This document shows, piece after piece, positions 51,016 through 63,491 of a stretch of 64,000 bases of DNA (position 1 is its first letter; every line of letters starts with the position of its first letter). The position numbers and the translations under genes were made by a program. A model generated the notes under the pieces. The model did not search any database and had not been told where the DNA came from. It was given only the letters and a program-made list of their open reading frames with translations. Origin of the DNA: Ooceraea biroi (lineage: Eukaryota; Arthropoda; Insecta; Hymenoptera; Formicidae); contig NC_039506.1 of NCBI RefSeq assembly GCF_003672135.1, positions 16,926,001-16,990,000 of the forward strand. Reading direction: 5' to 3'.

Positions 51016-52750
51016 TTGCTCCTTTTCTCTTTGCCCCTGTTACAACATGAGTGTACGACAACATCCTTCAGAGAGAAGGGCGGAATGGAGTGGCGGAGCG
51101 ATGCATTATTAATAATTTCCTATGAATGTATCTCACCCGTGATCCGGGTGGCAAGCCGATGAAAGACTTAATAAATCATCGGAAGCCTTTATGAGCTGCG
51201 TCGAACACCGAAAGAGCGTCCGCTTCCGTCGAGCAAGGGGAATAAATTACGCCTGTCCGAGGCGCGACGGACCACGCGCGAGCGAAGAAACGGGAACTTC
51301 CGGGCGATCGGGGTGCAACGCGACTGTAATTTCGGCGAGAACTCTGCGAGCCCTGCGGCAAAAAGAGCGAGGGCGAAGGCTGCGAAGAGGAAGAGGAGGA
51401 GAAGGAGAAGGACGGGAGGAAAGAAACGCGTTTCAAAGTGGCGAGATCAGGTAAGGACGATTTGAGAACGAGTGAGGATGTTGAACTCGCGCCTTAAAGG
51501 GAACGTACGTAGGTACGTAAGGGACGTAGGGATCTTACGTACGGCGGAATTTCCGGGATCGGATCGCTCGCTTTTACGTACGCGGAACACACACGCGTCC
51601 GATCGCGATGGAAAAACCTGTTCGGGAGCAATGGCGCAGCTGGGGAACGTTTGAGGGAATAACGAGGGAAAAAGGGCACCCCGTCTCCCTTTCTCTCTTT
51701 TCCCTTTTTTCTCTCTCTTCCTCCTTTTCTATCTTTCTCTTTCTGTCTCTCTTTTGTGCTTCCGTTCTCCTCCTCGCCACCCTCTCCTTCCCCATCGCGC
51801 TCGGTTGGCTGGTATCACTACTTCACGGTAGGTTGGCCACCGAAAATACGAGACGAAGGGGGCAGCGGGCACAGACAGAGGGAATCTCTCCGTTAGTTCG
51901 CGAGATCCGCAGAATTCCTCGTTCCACCCTCCCTCCGTCTCTCTCTTTCTTTCTTTCTCGTCGCGAGCACAGTCGCCTCGTCTGCTCGCGGTAAAATCGA
52001 TCGGCTATGAAAACTTGTACAATATGCGAGTACCGGCTACGTGCTATTACCGCGTTCCAACCCCGTCTTCCATCCCGATATGCGAGTTCGAGTTTCGATG
52101 CGCGTGCATCTCTTACGGTTACGGGATTAAGGGCGTGGTGTGAGTTTTACGGGCCCGAGTCGACGTAACAGTCGCGCGTAACGTGAATCAATGAACATTG
52201 CGATGTAACGGCGAACGCTCGGCGTGACGGACGACAAAGCGCGATGCATGCCTGCGTTAATCTTGAGCGAGTAACGCGCTCGAGTATCGCTTCGCTGGGC
52301 GCGACGAGACCTGAGAAAAAAGGAAGAAGGGTGCGCAGAAGCTGAGCTCGAGATCAAGGGCTTCCTCGTTCGATGAACTTGGACAGCCTTCAGATCTTCA
52401 GATCTTCAGTCCTCCGGTTAGCTGCAAATCCGCATCCACTGCAAATAGCTGCAGAGATAATCGAGATTCCCACTCGCGCCGCACTTGGAGTCCGCGATAA
52501 AAATTGATCTAATATAATCGCGACGCGAGGATTTATATTGAAGACTCGCGGGAGACTTAAAATGCGCGCCGTGCATTATCTCGCCGCTGAAAGGTCTCCG
52601 GGAAATTAATCAAGTAATCAAGTAAGTAGGTGACGGTGGAACGAATCAACGGCGATTACTTTGCGGTTCGCGGCACGGCGGGCTACGTGTTTAAGCCCTC
52701 GTTTCTGTATCTCGCGTTTGTGCACTCCCTAGTCATCTCGCCCTTTCCCT

Positions 52751-52797
52751 CTCCCTCCCTCCCTCCCTCCCTCCCTCCCTCTCTCTCTCTTTCTCTT
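52751..52797. repeat. (CCCT)n(CT)n microsatellite
   Basis: About seven CCCT units followed by CT and TTCT units. Confidence 0.9.
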
Positions 52798-55533
52798 CTG
52801 AGTGCGCAAAGTGCCGCGAGAGTTCTGAGACACATTTATACAACGACGCGTGCATCCGAGAGCTCGCGCGCGCATTCTCGGTCGGTCCCTTTTCTTGAAA
52901 ACTCGCGGCGGGGTTGCTGCACGTGCCGCATAAAGAGAAGCGTCTTCATCCGGCGAAAGCTTTCACGACGCGGATGCACCGGGTTTTCTCGGCTGGCGGG
53001 GGCAGCGGCAGCGGTGGGTGGAAGGAGGGAGAGAAAAAGAGGCGTGAAAAGGGAGGGCGGGTTTTACCGCGAAGACGCGTGGTAAAGTCTCCCTCGCCTA
53101 TCTTCCCGTTCTTCGCAGCATCAATCCGCCGCAGCATCCCCTGCTTGCGCGTGCCTAGCTCTCGCCCTCGCGAGAACGGAGCGAACGCTGTTGACCTTTT
53201 TCCCTTTTCTTGGGAGAGAATGAGCGAGAGAGAAGGCCTAATCGCGAAGGTTTTCAATACCTTCCATCGTGAGAAATTTCAATAATACGGTAAAAATTAC
53301 TCGAAGGATTAATCTAATAATGTTTATATTAAATAAGAATTAAATTCGTAATTTACAATGACCGTTTCGTGTTAATACACGCTCAAGTGGTGGCTTTAAC
53401 TTTGTTCAACGTCGTGAGATGTTTTTTTCTTTATGGTGCACTAAAGATATCGATAATAACATGTTACAAAGCAGAGGCGAGAACTGACGCTGAAAAAGAA
53501 GTGCACGTCCTTCTTCTCTTCTTTTTTTCTTTAGTATATCATGAGAGGTAAATTCACATTATATTAATCTCACCTGCAGTTCGAACCTGAATTCGAACTT
53601 TTGCGGATAATATTTCAGCAATCAATAGAACCTCGAGACACTCTAGAGGAGGCCGCACAAATAGAAAGTTATTTGCCGGTTAACGTGTTTCCGCGGTATC
53701 CAATATCGGTCCCGCGACGTTAAAACGATCGCGATTTCGATACATGTAATTTACAGCGTTACCAGCAGTTCTCCTCCCCCGAGTTCGAAAGGAAGGAGGA
53801 AAGTCGAGGGGTAACAAACAGGTTTCGAACTTTTATCCCGATAATGTAACTTTTTCTTTATCTTTCGCACGTAGAGACTGCGCTGCCCATCGCCGGCAGG
53901 GGGAAAGGAAGGAGGGCAGAGGGTGAAAAGGGTGGTCCGCGGCTTCTCGTTAATTTCCCGCTCGCTTAACAATCGCGCCCGAATAATTTCGCAACCTTAA
54001 ACTCGCATAAACTTCTTCACCCCTCTTTTCCCGTTATATCTCTTCTCTCTCTACTATTCTCCTAGCCCTTCCCGCCACCCCGCCTCCGCCCTCCGCGTTC
54101 CCGTTCTGCGGACTCGCGTTTCAAGTCCCGCGCGAGCGTAATGATCATTATCCTCGTTACGAATTAAAATTACACGGCAATTGGAAAGACTCGTTACGCA
54201 ATTAAAACGTGCTCAACAACCCGCCGCGCTCTTCGTCCCTTCGTTGTTACCGCCACTTGCGCGTTCACCGTTAAAGCCCACGCCGCCGGATAACGTAGGA
54301 CGTATCTTGAACGTATATCAGATCGTACGGAAAGTCCATGCCGACCCTCCTCAGCAAAATTCAGACACAAAACCCTTTGAGAATTAATACGAAGCTGTGA
54401 GTCTGAATCTTGCCAAAAAATATTCGCAAGCAGCTTCCAGCAAATGCAAACTTTGCATTTATTCTTAATGCGGAGCTTTACGTTTAAATTTTGCTAAGCA
54501 GAAAATGCACACGGCGGACTTTCTGTTTGATATAAATCCTATATAAATACGTAGTCGTTACACTAAAATGGCGGAAGAGAAGTCACGAAAAAATAACAAA
54601 ATGTAAAGATACATTATCGATTCAAGGTACGAAAAGATTCAGTTTCAGCTGCATGTCAAAGTTGGACTGCAGCCTTTTAATTTATTCAGAGTCATCTATA
54701 ATTAAACTTGAAACGCGAGCAAGACGATGGCCACGTACATAAAATTGTGCTGCGGTTAATCAGCAGCGTGCAATTTGGGGTCACGAAAGATAACGATATT
54801 TGGTAGCGTAGAAAACCCATGGAAATCCGCAATACAGGTTTGTGCGACTCGTAGATACTAATTAATAATACATACAGTACGCGATTGTCTGGAGCTAATA
54901 ATGTTGATGAAGCCGTCTCTGGGATTGGAGGAGCGATCGGAGAATTTATTAGAGCGGCGAAGGAGAAGGAAGCTGCGACATAAAGTGCGTCATGGACGTG
55001 GCCGACGACCATAGGAGGCAGTTCCGACAACTTTTCTCATTACAGCGATCGATGTCGACCCAATTAAAGCTAACTTTGCAGCGTAATAAAAAACTGAAGG
55101 GAGACGAGCCGGGAGAGACGAAGACGGAGACGGAGACAGAGAGAGAAAGAGAAGGTAGAAAGAGACGGGACAGAACGCGAGTTTGATCTTGACGAAGATG
55201 CAGATATCGGCGACGTACTAAGGAGAGAGGATGGAATGGGGGATGCACGCAAGAAAGAGAATCTGGAGAACGCAAGAAAAGCAGCAGCGAGAAGAATGCA
55301 CGGCGACCCCGATCGATCTGTCGCAAGTCAAACGTCGCGTCGGAATGCATTTTAGGCCGGGTTTTACGCACGACATTTATTTCACGCTATTTACGTCAGC
55401 GGAGATCTCCGATATCTGAGGAAGCGGAAATTTCCTCGGCATTGACTATCAGATACTTTCGCGTCAACGTTTCTTCCGTATCTCAGTCGTTGCTTTACGT
55501 GATTTACGTTGCTTTCGCAGACCTACGTGTCAG

Positions 55534-55560
55534 TTCTCTCTCTCTCTCTCTTTCTCTCTT
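55534..55560. repeat. (CT)n microsatellite
   Basis: CT run with one TTT interruption. Confidence 0.85.
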
Positions 55561-57078
55561 GACATGAGCCCCGTGTCAAGTGACTCATTTGTGCGAGTCC
55601 CATCGATTCTTATGTAAGATTGAAGGAAAGGCTGCGATGATGGCCTCGTGCCGAGTTATTTCTGATTCCCATCCTGAATTTTGTGTAATAGTCGTACGTT
55701 ACGAGGACGAGGCACGATACTAGCAATGTTAATAATATTTAAATACCGCATAATTTCGCAATGCCACCCCCGCGCGCGCACGTTTGCTCGCTGAAGAAAG
55801 GGGCGAGAAAAATGCGCGTGAGAGGCCGGCGCGATATTCATCCGACACGCGCGAGTTCTGCGCGTTGCATGTGCACATGCATGCATGTAAATTTCTTCCG
55901 CGCATACCGAATACCGCAAAAAGTCGTGGCGTTTGCCTGCGTGGTTGTTGCGGAATAATAGGGGAGTGCGGTGGCGGTTCTTGCTTCTTCCTGACTCCCG
56001 AGGGCACACGGAGGAAGAGCGAATCGCCATATCTTCTCGCTTTCCGACGCAAAGCTAGCAAGAAAACAGCGGAACGCCTCAGTCCCTCGTTTCCGTTACC
56101 CTACAATTTTCCGCTTACTAATTGGTGACGTCAACTGTCTGCTTGTTTCTCGCGGACGGCGAGACGTCGACCATTTGTCTGAATTTCACATCTCGTTCGG
56201 CTGCTTTGCACTTGTCGGGGGCACTTGCAGAAGAAGAAGAGACAAAGAAGGCTTGAAAGAAAAATTTTTACGCAGCGATGATAAAAAACAAATGGTCGAA
56301 ATTTGGACGGTGACACATACATATATATTATAATATACATATATCACTGCGTCGATCACAAGAAAAATGCAACGGCACTTTCGATTAACTTTCCTCCTAA
56401 TTCCTCCTAATTCGGAGGAGGAGGAAGGAAGGAAGGAAAGGATCGGTGAAATGTTAAGACGACAGCGGTACGCGCGCGCACGGCCAAGATTACGGCGCGT
56501 AATCGAGCAGCCGCTCGCGGTATCAACGCAGCCACGCATATCCGCGGCTAATTGAAGGCCCTTGGGATTTTCGGGGATGGCGATGGATAAACAATCTTAC
56601 GGATCAGATTAGCACATTAGCGACTGCCATCCATCAATCTTATTTGCTTGCTCTGGGGGAAACCCAACCCCGTCCCCCTATCGTGCCTATTACGACCCCC
56701 GTTAATGCGGCTGTTCGAGTTCCAGCTAATTTTACGCGCGAAAGTAAGCCGTCGCGTGGCCATTAGATCCAAATGAGCCCCTTTCTGCCTCCCCTCTCCC
56801 TACCTCGCACGTCGATCGACAAGCCGCGGGCCAGTTTTCCCTCTAATTAGATTGAGATTGGATTCAGGCTGCTCGGTTCGGCGAGCTCGACGGATTAACC
56901 GAGGAAAAAATGCGCGACATTTCCTCTCGTTTCTCAGATCTTATCTCGCGTCTGGACGAACGTGTTTGGAACACGCGGCGCCCTTGAACGAGGTGGCTTG
57001 GATAGGGAGAAAATTGATAAGGGTCGCTTTCATCTTGACGCGAAATCGCGACATCCGTTAGCTTCTGAATATTTATTA

Positions 57079-57113
57079 ATTATCAATTTATTATTTACCA
57101 ATAAATTGATAAT
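57079..57113. repeat. Perfect 14-bp AT-rich hairpin, with an overlapping second stem
   Basis: 57079-57092 pairs exactly with 57100-57113 across a 7-base loop (ATTTACC). The right arm also takes part in a second inverted repeat, 57111-57120 with 57139-57148 (10 of 10). The two stems compete. It may be the remnant of a small inverted-repeat element or a cruciform-forming site. There is no neighbouring gene for it to terminate. Confidence 0.7.
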
Positions 57114-58414
57114 CAATTTTTGACGTTTTCTTTGGAAGAAAATTGATTCTCACACACGTAAAATTACGAGAGACATTTTCCTGAAACATCGACAGCGCTT
57201 CGGGCAGCGTCGGTGAAGATCGACCGACTCGCGGGCGACGAAGTGTCGCGACCTAATAACCACCATTTATAGTAGCCCAATAACCCAATAAGCTCGATAT
57301 TTCGTTGGCATGCCACCTACGCAATTAGCCCGCGGATTTGCGGGGCCGTTTAATCGGCTGATTAAACACCTGTCTTTAAGCGGTTTCGATTTTAAATCCC
57401 CGCGCCAGTGTGCGCGGCGCGGCAATTATTGAACACGTTTGTACCATAATTAATATCAGAAATGACGGGATCGCACGTTGCCCCGGGAATGCAGCTGGCC
57501 GGGTTCGCCTGTTAACGCTGGTTCCCAGGCAAAATCATCACCCTTCACCAGCACGTTACAACATGCAAGCCATGGCGTGACGTTTTCAGCGGCGTTCCGA
57601 TAAGCTGACCTTTACAAGGGTCGCTGTAAAGGTAACCCGATTTCTCAACACCGAGTGACGCTTGCGCGAGTCAGGTCAGGTCGGTGAAAGGAAAGACAAC
57701 GCGAAAGACGGAGTGACAAATGGATGGAGCCCGCGCGAGATCGCTCGCAGAGAGCGGAGGCGCCAAGGATTGGCGTTTGGCGTTGCGGCGCACGATCGGA
57801 AGTCACGGCCAGTCGCAGGCAATAAAAGCAGATTAAAAAGAACTCCGGACGCGGCCGGAGTGAAATAGCGACGGGGAACCGCATCGGCATTTACCCCTGA
57901 GGGAATGAGATGGCGGGATGGAGGGTAACGAAATCAACGGGCTGTCCAACAAACATGTCTCACTCGCTCCTCGTCGACTGCAGGGCTGCAATTTGCGTAA
58001 GGGCGCGTCTGTCGAGGGATTCGTTCCCGGAAACCGACACCGCTTCGTGAATCAACCTGACGTTGTTAAATAATATTGTCGAACTGAATTCGTCTTGGAT
58101 GGACGAAGCGACGGAAACGCTCCGGCTCGGAAGTCGATCAAGTCCAGATGTAATAGCGCTAGATTCTCGGGTCTTTTTAATTTCGTCGAGATAAAAAAAC
58201 CGAAATTAGGCGAATTAAAAGCAAATCAGAAAAGGGGAAAAAATGATTTCAACTGCAATTTATGGACACGCGGATTGACCGAACAAGCTGCGAGGCGCGC
58301 TAAAAGCGCAGAAAAGTGATCGTATTGACAAGCGCTCATCGTTTTCGGGCAAAGCCAGGTTCACATGCGAGGGCGTATTAACGCGATGAATAACATACGT
58401 CGTATGAAGAGAGG

Positions 58415-58437
58415 CTCTCTCTCTCTCTCTCTCTCTC
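58415..58437. repeat. (CT)n microsatellite
   Basis: About eleven CT units. Confidence 0.9.
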
Positions 58438-58942
58438 GGGTCTTTGTCGCGACGTCAATGGCGATCGATCCCCCGGCCGCTTGGCTTCGTAATTAATCGC
58501 GCGGGCCTTTGAGTCTGCCTGCATTTCCGGTGAGGCTCGTACGAGCATAAAATGCCAGTTTACCGTTCAGAGGACTACCGGTTTCGTGTAAAGAATTGAC
58601 CTTTTAGCATCCGCAGTTATTTCGGTCAAAGCGAGTCAAAGCCATGAGGAAAGAGAAAAAAGAGCGCGTGGGCTCTTTTTTCAGAATCATAATCGACGGC
58701 TTTCACGTGGAAGCCGGATGTCCTCGAGCGCGTCACACAATGAAATAGTGTATCGTATCGTAATCGCCGGATCCGCACGAATGACGTCGGCGGGCGGCGG
58801 GGGATGATTCCTCTCCGTGACTCGCTTCTCAAGATAATCCCGCGCAGCGTGCGGTCCCCCGCACCCCCGCTTGAGGTTTCGAGTTATCGAATTTTTACAC
58901 CACTTGTGCGTGTGCACTTGCGAGCGTGGTGACGATGCGGAG

Positions 58943-58963
58943 GTGTGTGTGTGTGTGTGTGTG
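58943..58963. repeat. (GT)n microsatellite
   Basis: About ten GT units. Confidence 0.9.
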
Positions 58964-60167
58964 CTGGGACAATCACACGGATTTTCCGCGGAAACTGTCT
59001 CGCCAGTTTTGGCGCTCCCATTTCCCATTATTCTCGCCTTTGCCGCCCTTCGCGTTGTAGCCTCCCAATGCGTTTTCCGCGCCTCGTTCTTCGCGCGTCG
59101 TTGCTCGTATTCTTTTTCCGCAGAGATGACACGCGACGACACGCTGCAGCAGACTTCGAGTGAGAGGGATGCGCCTCTTCCGCGCGATGGGACGCCAAGA
59201 CGTCGCGCGTAACGTCGAGGGATATATCAGGTAGCGCGATATACCTAATAAATTCCCTTGCCGTTGAGTCCTCACCGAGCGCGATTGTAACCGAATATAT
59301 CCGGTGGATGTGCGAGTGTCGATATCATTTCGACAAATCTGTCGCGTGTCTCGGACGATTGATCGCTGGAATCGTACGGAAATACATGACGCGGAAGGAG
59401 TGTCTATTAATACGTAATGGATGACGATTAGTAATTGATTGAGAATTGACAAGCTTATGTAGCACAACAGTTTGTGTCATTTCATTAAATTCAATACACT
59501 TCGCGCGTCGACGGAAATTTTTGTGTTACTTTAATATACTCGTAACGTGAATATGACAAACGATGACATTGATATTACATATGTATAGATAATTTAATAG
59601 AAAGATGGAAGAAAAAGTATTATATTTAGAAATGAAATTTGACATTTAAAATGAACATATTTGTAATGTCAAATGTTACATAAGGAAAATTTTAGTTTGA
59701 CTGCTCGGACAACGTCGCGCTGCACGTCATTGTCACATTAATGTTTCAGACAGGTTGATTTAACACATGGCAACACTGTTGTGGAATAAAATTTTTAGTT
59801 TTTATTATTACTCCCACAGTATGTTATTTTAACATTTGCATTAGTCGAGTATAAATTTAACACACACGGTTCAATCAATTTGCTACACTTATCTATGTAT
59901 ACGTCGCCAGTTTCTAGTAGAAAAATTTCAACGAGGAACGTTTTTACAGAAACACCAAATTTTTCGCTGCGTATTGTTGCCACCTAGAAACGACAAAAGA
60001 AAGAAGCGCATGTAGCAACGTTGGATATGCATGGAAATGTGGAGAATATATGCAAGTGCTCTTCATCGTGCCATTTTTGAGCCCCGTCCGGGTGGAAATT
60101 TCTCGCGCGCTCGTGATCTTATAATTATCGTTTTGCTTGTAAATCGTTGTACATGACAGAGAGATGT

Positions 60168-60191
60168 GGGGGGCATTGGGAAATGGGGGGG
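60168..60191 (+). other. G-quadruplex-prone tract
   Basis: G runs of 6, 3 and 7 separated by four-base spacers (CATT, AAAT). The seven-G run can be split to supply a fourth run. A second G-rich stretch follows at about 60235-60265. Confidence 0.5.
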
Positions 60192-61054
60192 AATTATGAG
60201 GAACGGCGAGCGGGTGACGATGTCTTTAGCAGCGAGGGGAGAGGCAAGGGGGCAGGGGGGTGGTTCTGTTCCTGCACGGTCTTGGTATAAACTAGTTAGT
60301 CGTGCCCCAAATCCCCGGGAATTAATTCCATTGTCGTATAAATGCCGGAGCTATGTTAATACTAACGTTTTAGCGCCAACGTCGCGCTCGACGAGTGCGC
60401 GCACGCACGCACGCGCTCGCCCGCTCGCTCGCTCGCGCGTGCTCGTGACACCGGCGGATATTTCGTATGCCCCGTTAATTCGGGTCTTAAAGGACTTAAT
60501 TTAGTTTCGCATCGGCGCACAAGAAACGCAGGGGACTTGAGCGTCTACGCGACGGACACGGAAAGCTGATTATAAATCGCGCGCTCGCACCCGCGCTCGC
60601 TCGCGAGGACGTCGTTCCCGTAACGCATCACGCCGAGGATTAATCGTCGTCTTGGGATGTGAAAAATTACGCGCGACGACGATGCGGTTTCGCGGACGGC
60701 ACGCAAAAACAGCGATGAGTAATGCGCCGCCTTCTTTCCGCGGTGCATTCTGCGACATCATCTCTCTCCCTCTCTCTCTTCCTCTTCCTATCTCTCTCTT
60801 TCTTTCTCCTTGGCGCAGTCAAGCGATCCGTTATACTTATTGCACGGCAAAAGTGTCGCGACACAACGACACGAGCAACTTCCGCATCAGACAGCCGACG
60901 TATCGCGTCGCGCTGCTACACCCAAATTATCCCCGATTATGCTGAAAAGTAATACCGATTACGTTACAATCTTGTCAAGCAACTTGAAGATTATGCCAAG
61001 AAGATCGTCCGGCGTCTAAGCGCGAATCCTCAGCGACTCGCTTCGACATTTCTC

Positions 61055-61071
61055 ACCGCGCGCGCGCGCGC
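61055..61071. repeat. (CG)n run
   Basis: About eight CG dinucleotides in a row, Z-DNA-prone. Survival of such a run fits a genome without strong CpG decay. Confidence 0.85.
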
Positions 61072-62601
61072 GTTCATTTCTTATTGAATATTTCATAATT
61101 CCCGCGAGCGGGAACGTACAGGGTGGTTTTTCCTCGTTACCAACTACGTCACGTTTCTCCAACTTGTTAGGGGGTGCACCGTCGTCGTCAGATTCGTGCC
61201 GTTCACTAATTATTGCGGGAAATTCTCCTGTCGGGCGTTTTATCACGGAAACTTTTTCTTTGACATTGTTATCGCTTTTCCGCCCCATTCTATTCCGTCC
61301 CATTCCGCCGATCTGCCGCGATGATTGTCGCGCGTTCGTCCCGCAAATCATATTATCACCCCCGCCCTTGGGACTAGATACAGGAAAAAGTTATTAAAAA
61401 GTGATGCAATCTCGATAATGCATGTACGTGTGTATGTGTGTGCCTGTGTATATGCGTGCCTCGCGTTTGCATTTATTTTTTCGCACGAGGAATTTTTGCC
61501 GCGGCGAAATTTAGCGTTCTGCCGCGCTTCGAATTTTTCATTGACTCAACACGGATTCTCTTTAACGAGGGTTGCGGTGAAAATCGAGACCGAACGTTCA
61601 CCAGGCAAGTGTAATTTATTTGCGAAAAAGCCAACTGCGGACACTTAATAAAATAGCGTTAACGCTGCCGAAGTAACGTATCCGCGCGTAATCGATATTT
61701 AATGGGACACGCGTGGAATTCGGGCGATAAATTATAAAAAGCATCGCGCAGTCGAGCACTGCTAGCATATTAAACACTCGTAACCGTAATGACATGCGTC
61801 TCACTTTATTCCGCACATATCATTCCGCTCTTCATCATTTAATTGCGTTCCTCGCAACAGGATGTGCCTGAACCATTTCGTACCGGAATCCAGTCATAGC
61901 ACTCGTGTTTATTATAAATTTTTCAATTTGTTGTTGGTATCAGTAGAATAAATATATTGTTGTCCGCATAAAATGTAATTTAAAATATATAAAATACATT
62001 TAACAAAAAAATTATGTTTTTCTCTAAGGGAGTTGGAATGCGGGACAATTATGTCCCATTAAGCATGTAGATTGCAAAATCATACATATAAAATGCATAT
62101 GCGATGTTTTTGTACTATTTTAAATATATAAATCCGGAAAAAGCTATATCTCAGTTCCAAGGGTGCGATTCGCGGGGGTGGGCCATAAGTAATCCACACA
62201 AACCGGTTGTTCATCGGGCTGACACGAAGCGGCGCCAAATATCTTATATTGTATATTCATGTCCATCCGAATATATAATATAATACAATATGAAGAACAT
62301 AACAAATCCGCGCGAGCGGAGGCGAGCGCGCTTCGAAGATAGCGACGCGAGCGAGCGAGCACGGGCCGGAAGGATCGGGGAAGCCATCCATCATTTAGGT
62401 GTGTATAATTTGGGCTGCGGAGGGTTAGAACTACTCGTAAACGGGTGATGCGGTCGTAAGTTACTCCGGGGTTGTTGTAGGTGCGGAGACTTTATCAGAG
62501 CGTAGCATCCATTACTTAGTCGCGAGAGATTACGCGAGGAGAGCTCCTCAAGAATGTTATCGTGCGGATGTCCTGGCCCGCTTCATGGGGATTTTGCAAC
62601 T

Positions 62602-62642
62602 CCCCCCCCTCTCTCTCTCTCTCTCTTTCTATCTATCTATCT
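62602..62642. repeat. C8 plus (CT)n(CTAT)n microsatellite
   Basis: Eight C, then CT units, then three CTAT-type units. Confidence 0.85.
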
Positions 62643-63451
62643 TTTCCTCTTTTTTGTTTTTTTCTCGTTCACGGAAATCGAGCTGAAGCCGTTGCTGCAG
62701 CGCGCGTTCTGCCCAAAAGGGACGCATCCATCGCGGCGCGCTCTCGCGTAACGTTAATATTCCGGGGAGAGAAATGTGCATGTATTTTTTATACGCGATG
62801 ATCATCTCGATCCTCGCAACGGCGCGAAAATTTCCTCATACGTTTGGCAGCTCGTAAGTCGATTACGAGCTCTCCGCGTACGATATTCAGTTTGGAACCG
62901 GCGGAGTCTTTTGAGGATACGTGCATACATACGTACGCGCGCGCGTAAGCGCAACACGCTCGCTGGAGTAATGAACTTAATTATTCCGCGTTGCGGTGCA
63001 TTAATAAAATTCATCTGCAACGCGAAGTAAGGGTCGAGATTTCATTTCATCGTCGCGCGTTACTCGTCCGGATGACGAGTAATAAAGATTATTACTGCGT
63101 CTTTCGGCGGCGTCCATTCTCCGATGGGTACTTGCGGGTGGAGCCAGTAAAGCAGAGGGGTGGAGGAAGTCGACGGTTTAAGTAACAGTCGGGTTGTTAT
63201 GCGAAGTTTACAGGAAACCGCGCGACGATTGCGGGTGCAGTCACGATCGCGAACTATCGTTGCTACTTACGAGCAGAGAGAGAGAGAAAGAGAAGCAGCG
63301 AGAAAGAGAGAGGAATATCATCGCGTACTTTTTATGACTAAAGAACAGGCGCGTTTTACGTCTTATGAGAGTCGTCGGGACACAGATTTCGAGTGGAGCA
63401 ACGAGCAGCAATGAATCCTCATTCTCCACGAGCGGATTTAAAATTTAGCAC

Positions 63452-63491
63452 CCTCTGTCTCCCTTTCTCTCTCTTTCTCTCTCTCTTTCTT
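63452..63491. repeat. Pyrimidine-rich (CT)n tract
   Basis: CT units interrupted by TTT and CCC. Confidence 0.8.

Larger units (their letters stand above)
51016..57078. other. Non-coding stretch, no gene recognised
   Basis: Mixed DNA with pyrimidine-rich tracts. TACGTA words cluster at 51503-51545. A tandem CTTCAGAT duplication lies near 52389-52407 and a tandem CCTCCTAATT near 56393-56412. The 151-codon frame at 52630-53085 runs through the CCCT repeat and is not credible as a gene. A short frame ending at 54387 has protein-like composition but no flanking support. Confidence 0.5.
57149..60167. other. Non-coding stretch with one weak exon candidate
   Basis: CpG-rich to about 59450, then AT-rich to about 60060. 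Simple repeats at 58415-58437 (CT) and 58943-58963 (GT). In the AT-rich part a 62-codon minus-strand frame (59983 down to 59795) follows a strong acceptor-like polypyrimidine-AG (see findings). No other candidate. Confidence 0.45.

Noticed and set aside
52630..53085. 151-codon plus-strand frame
   Set aside because: It depends on a CCCT/CT microsatellite, giving a PSLPPSLPPSLSLSL peptide; low complexity.
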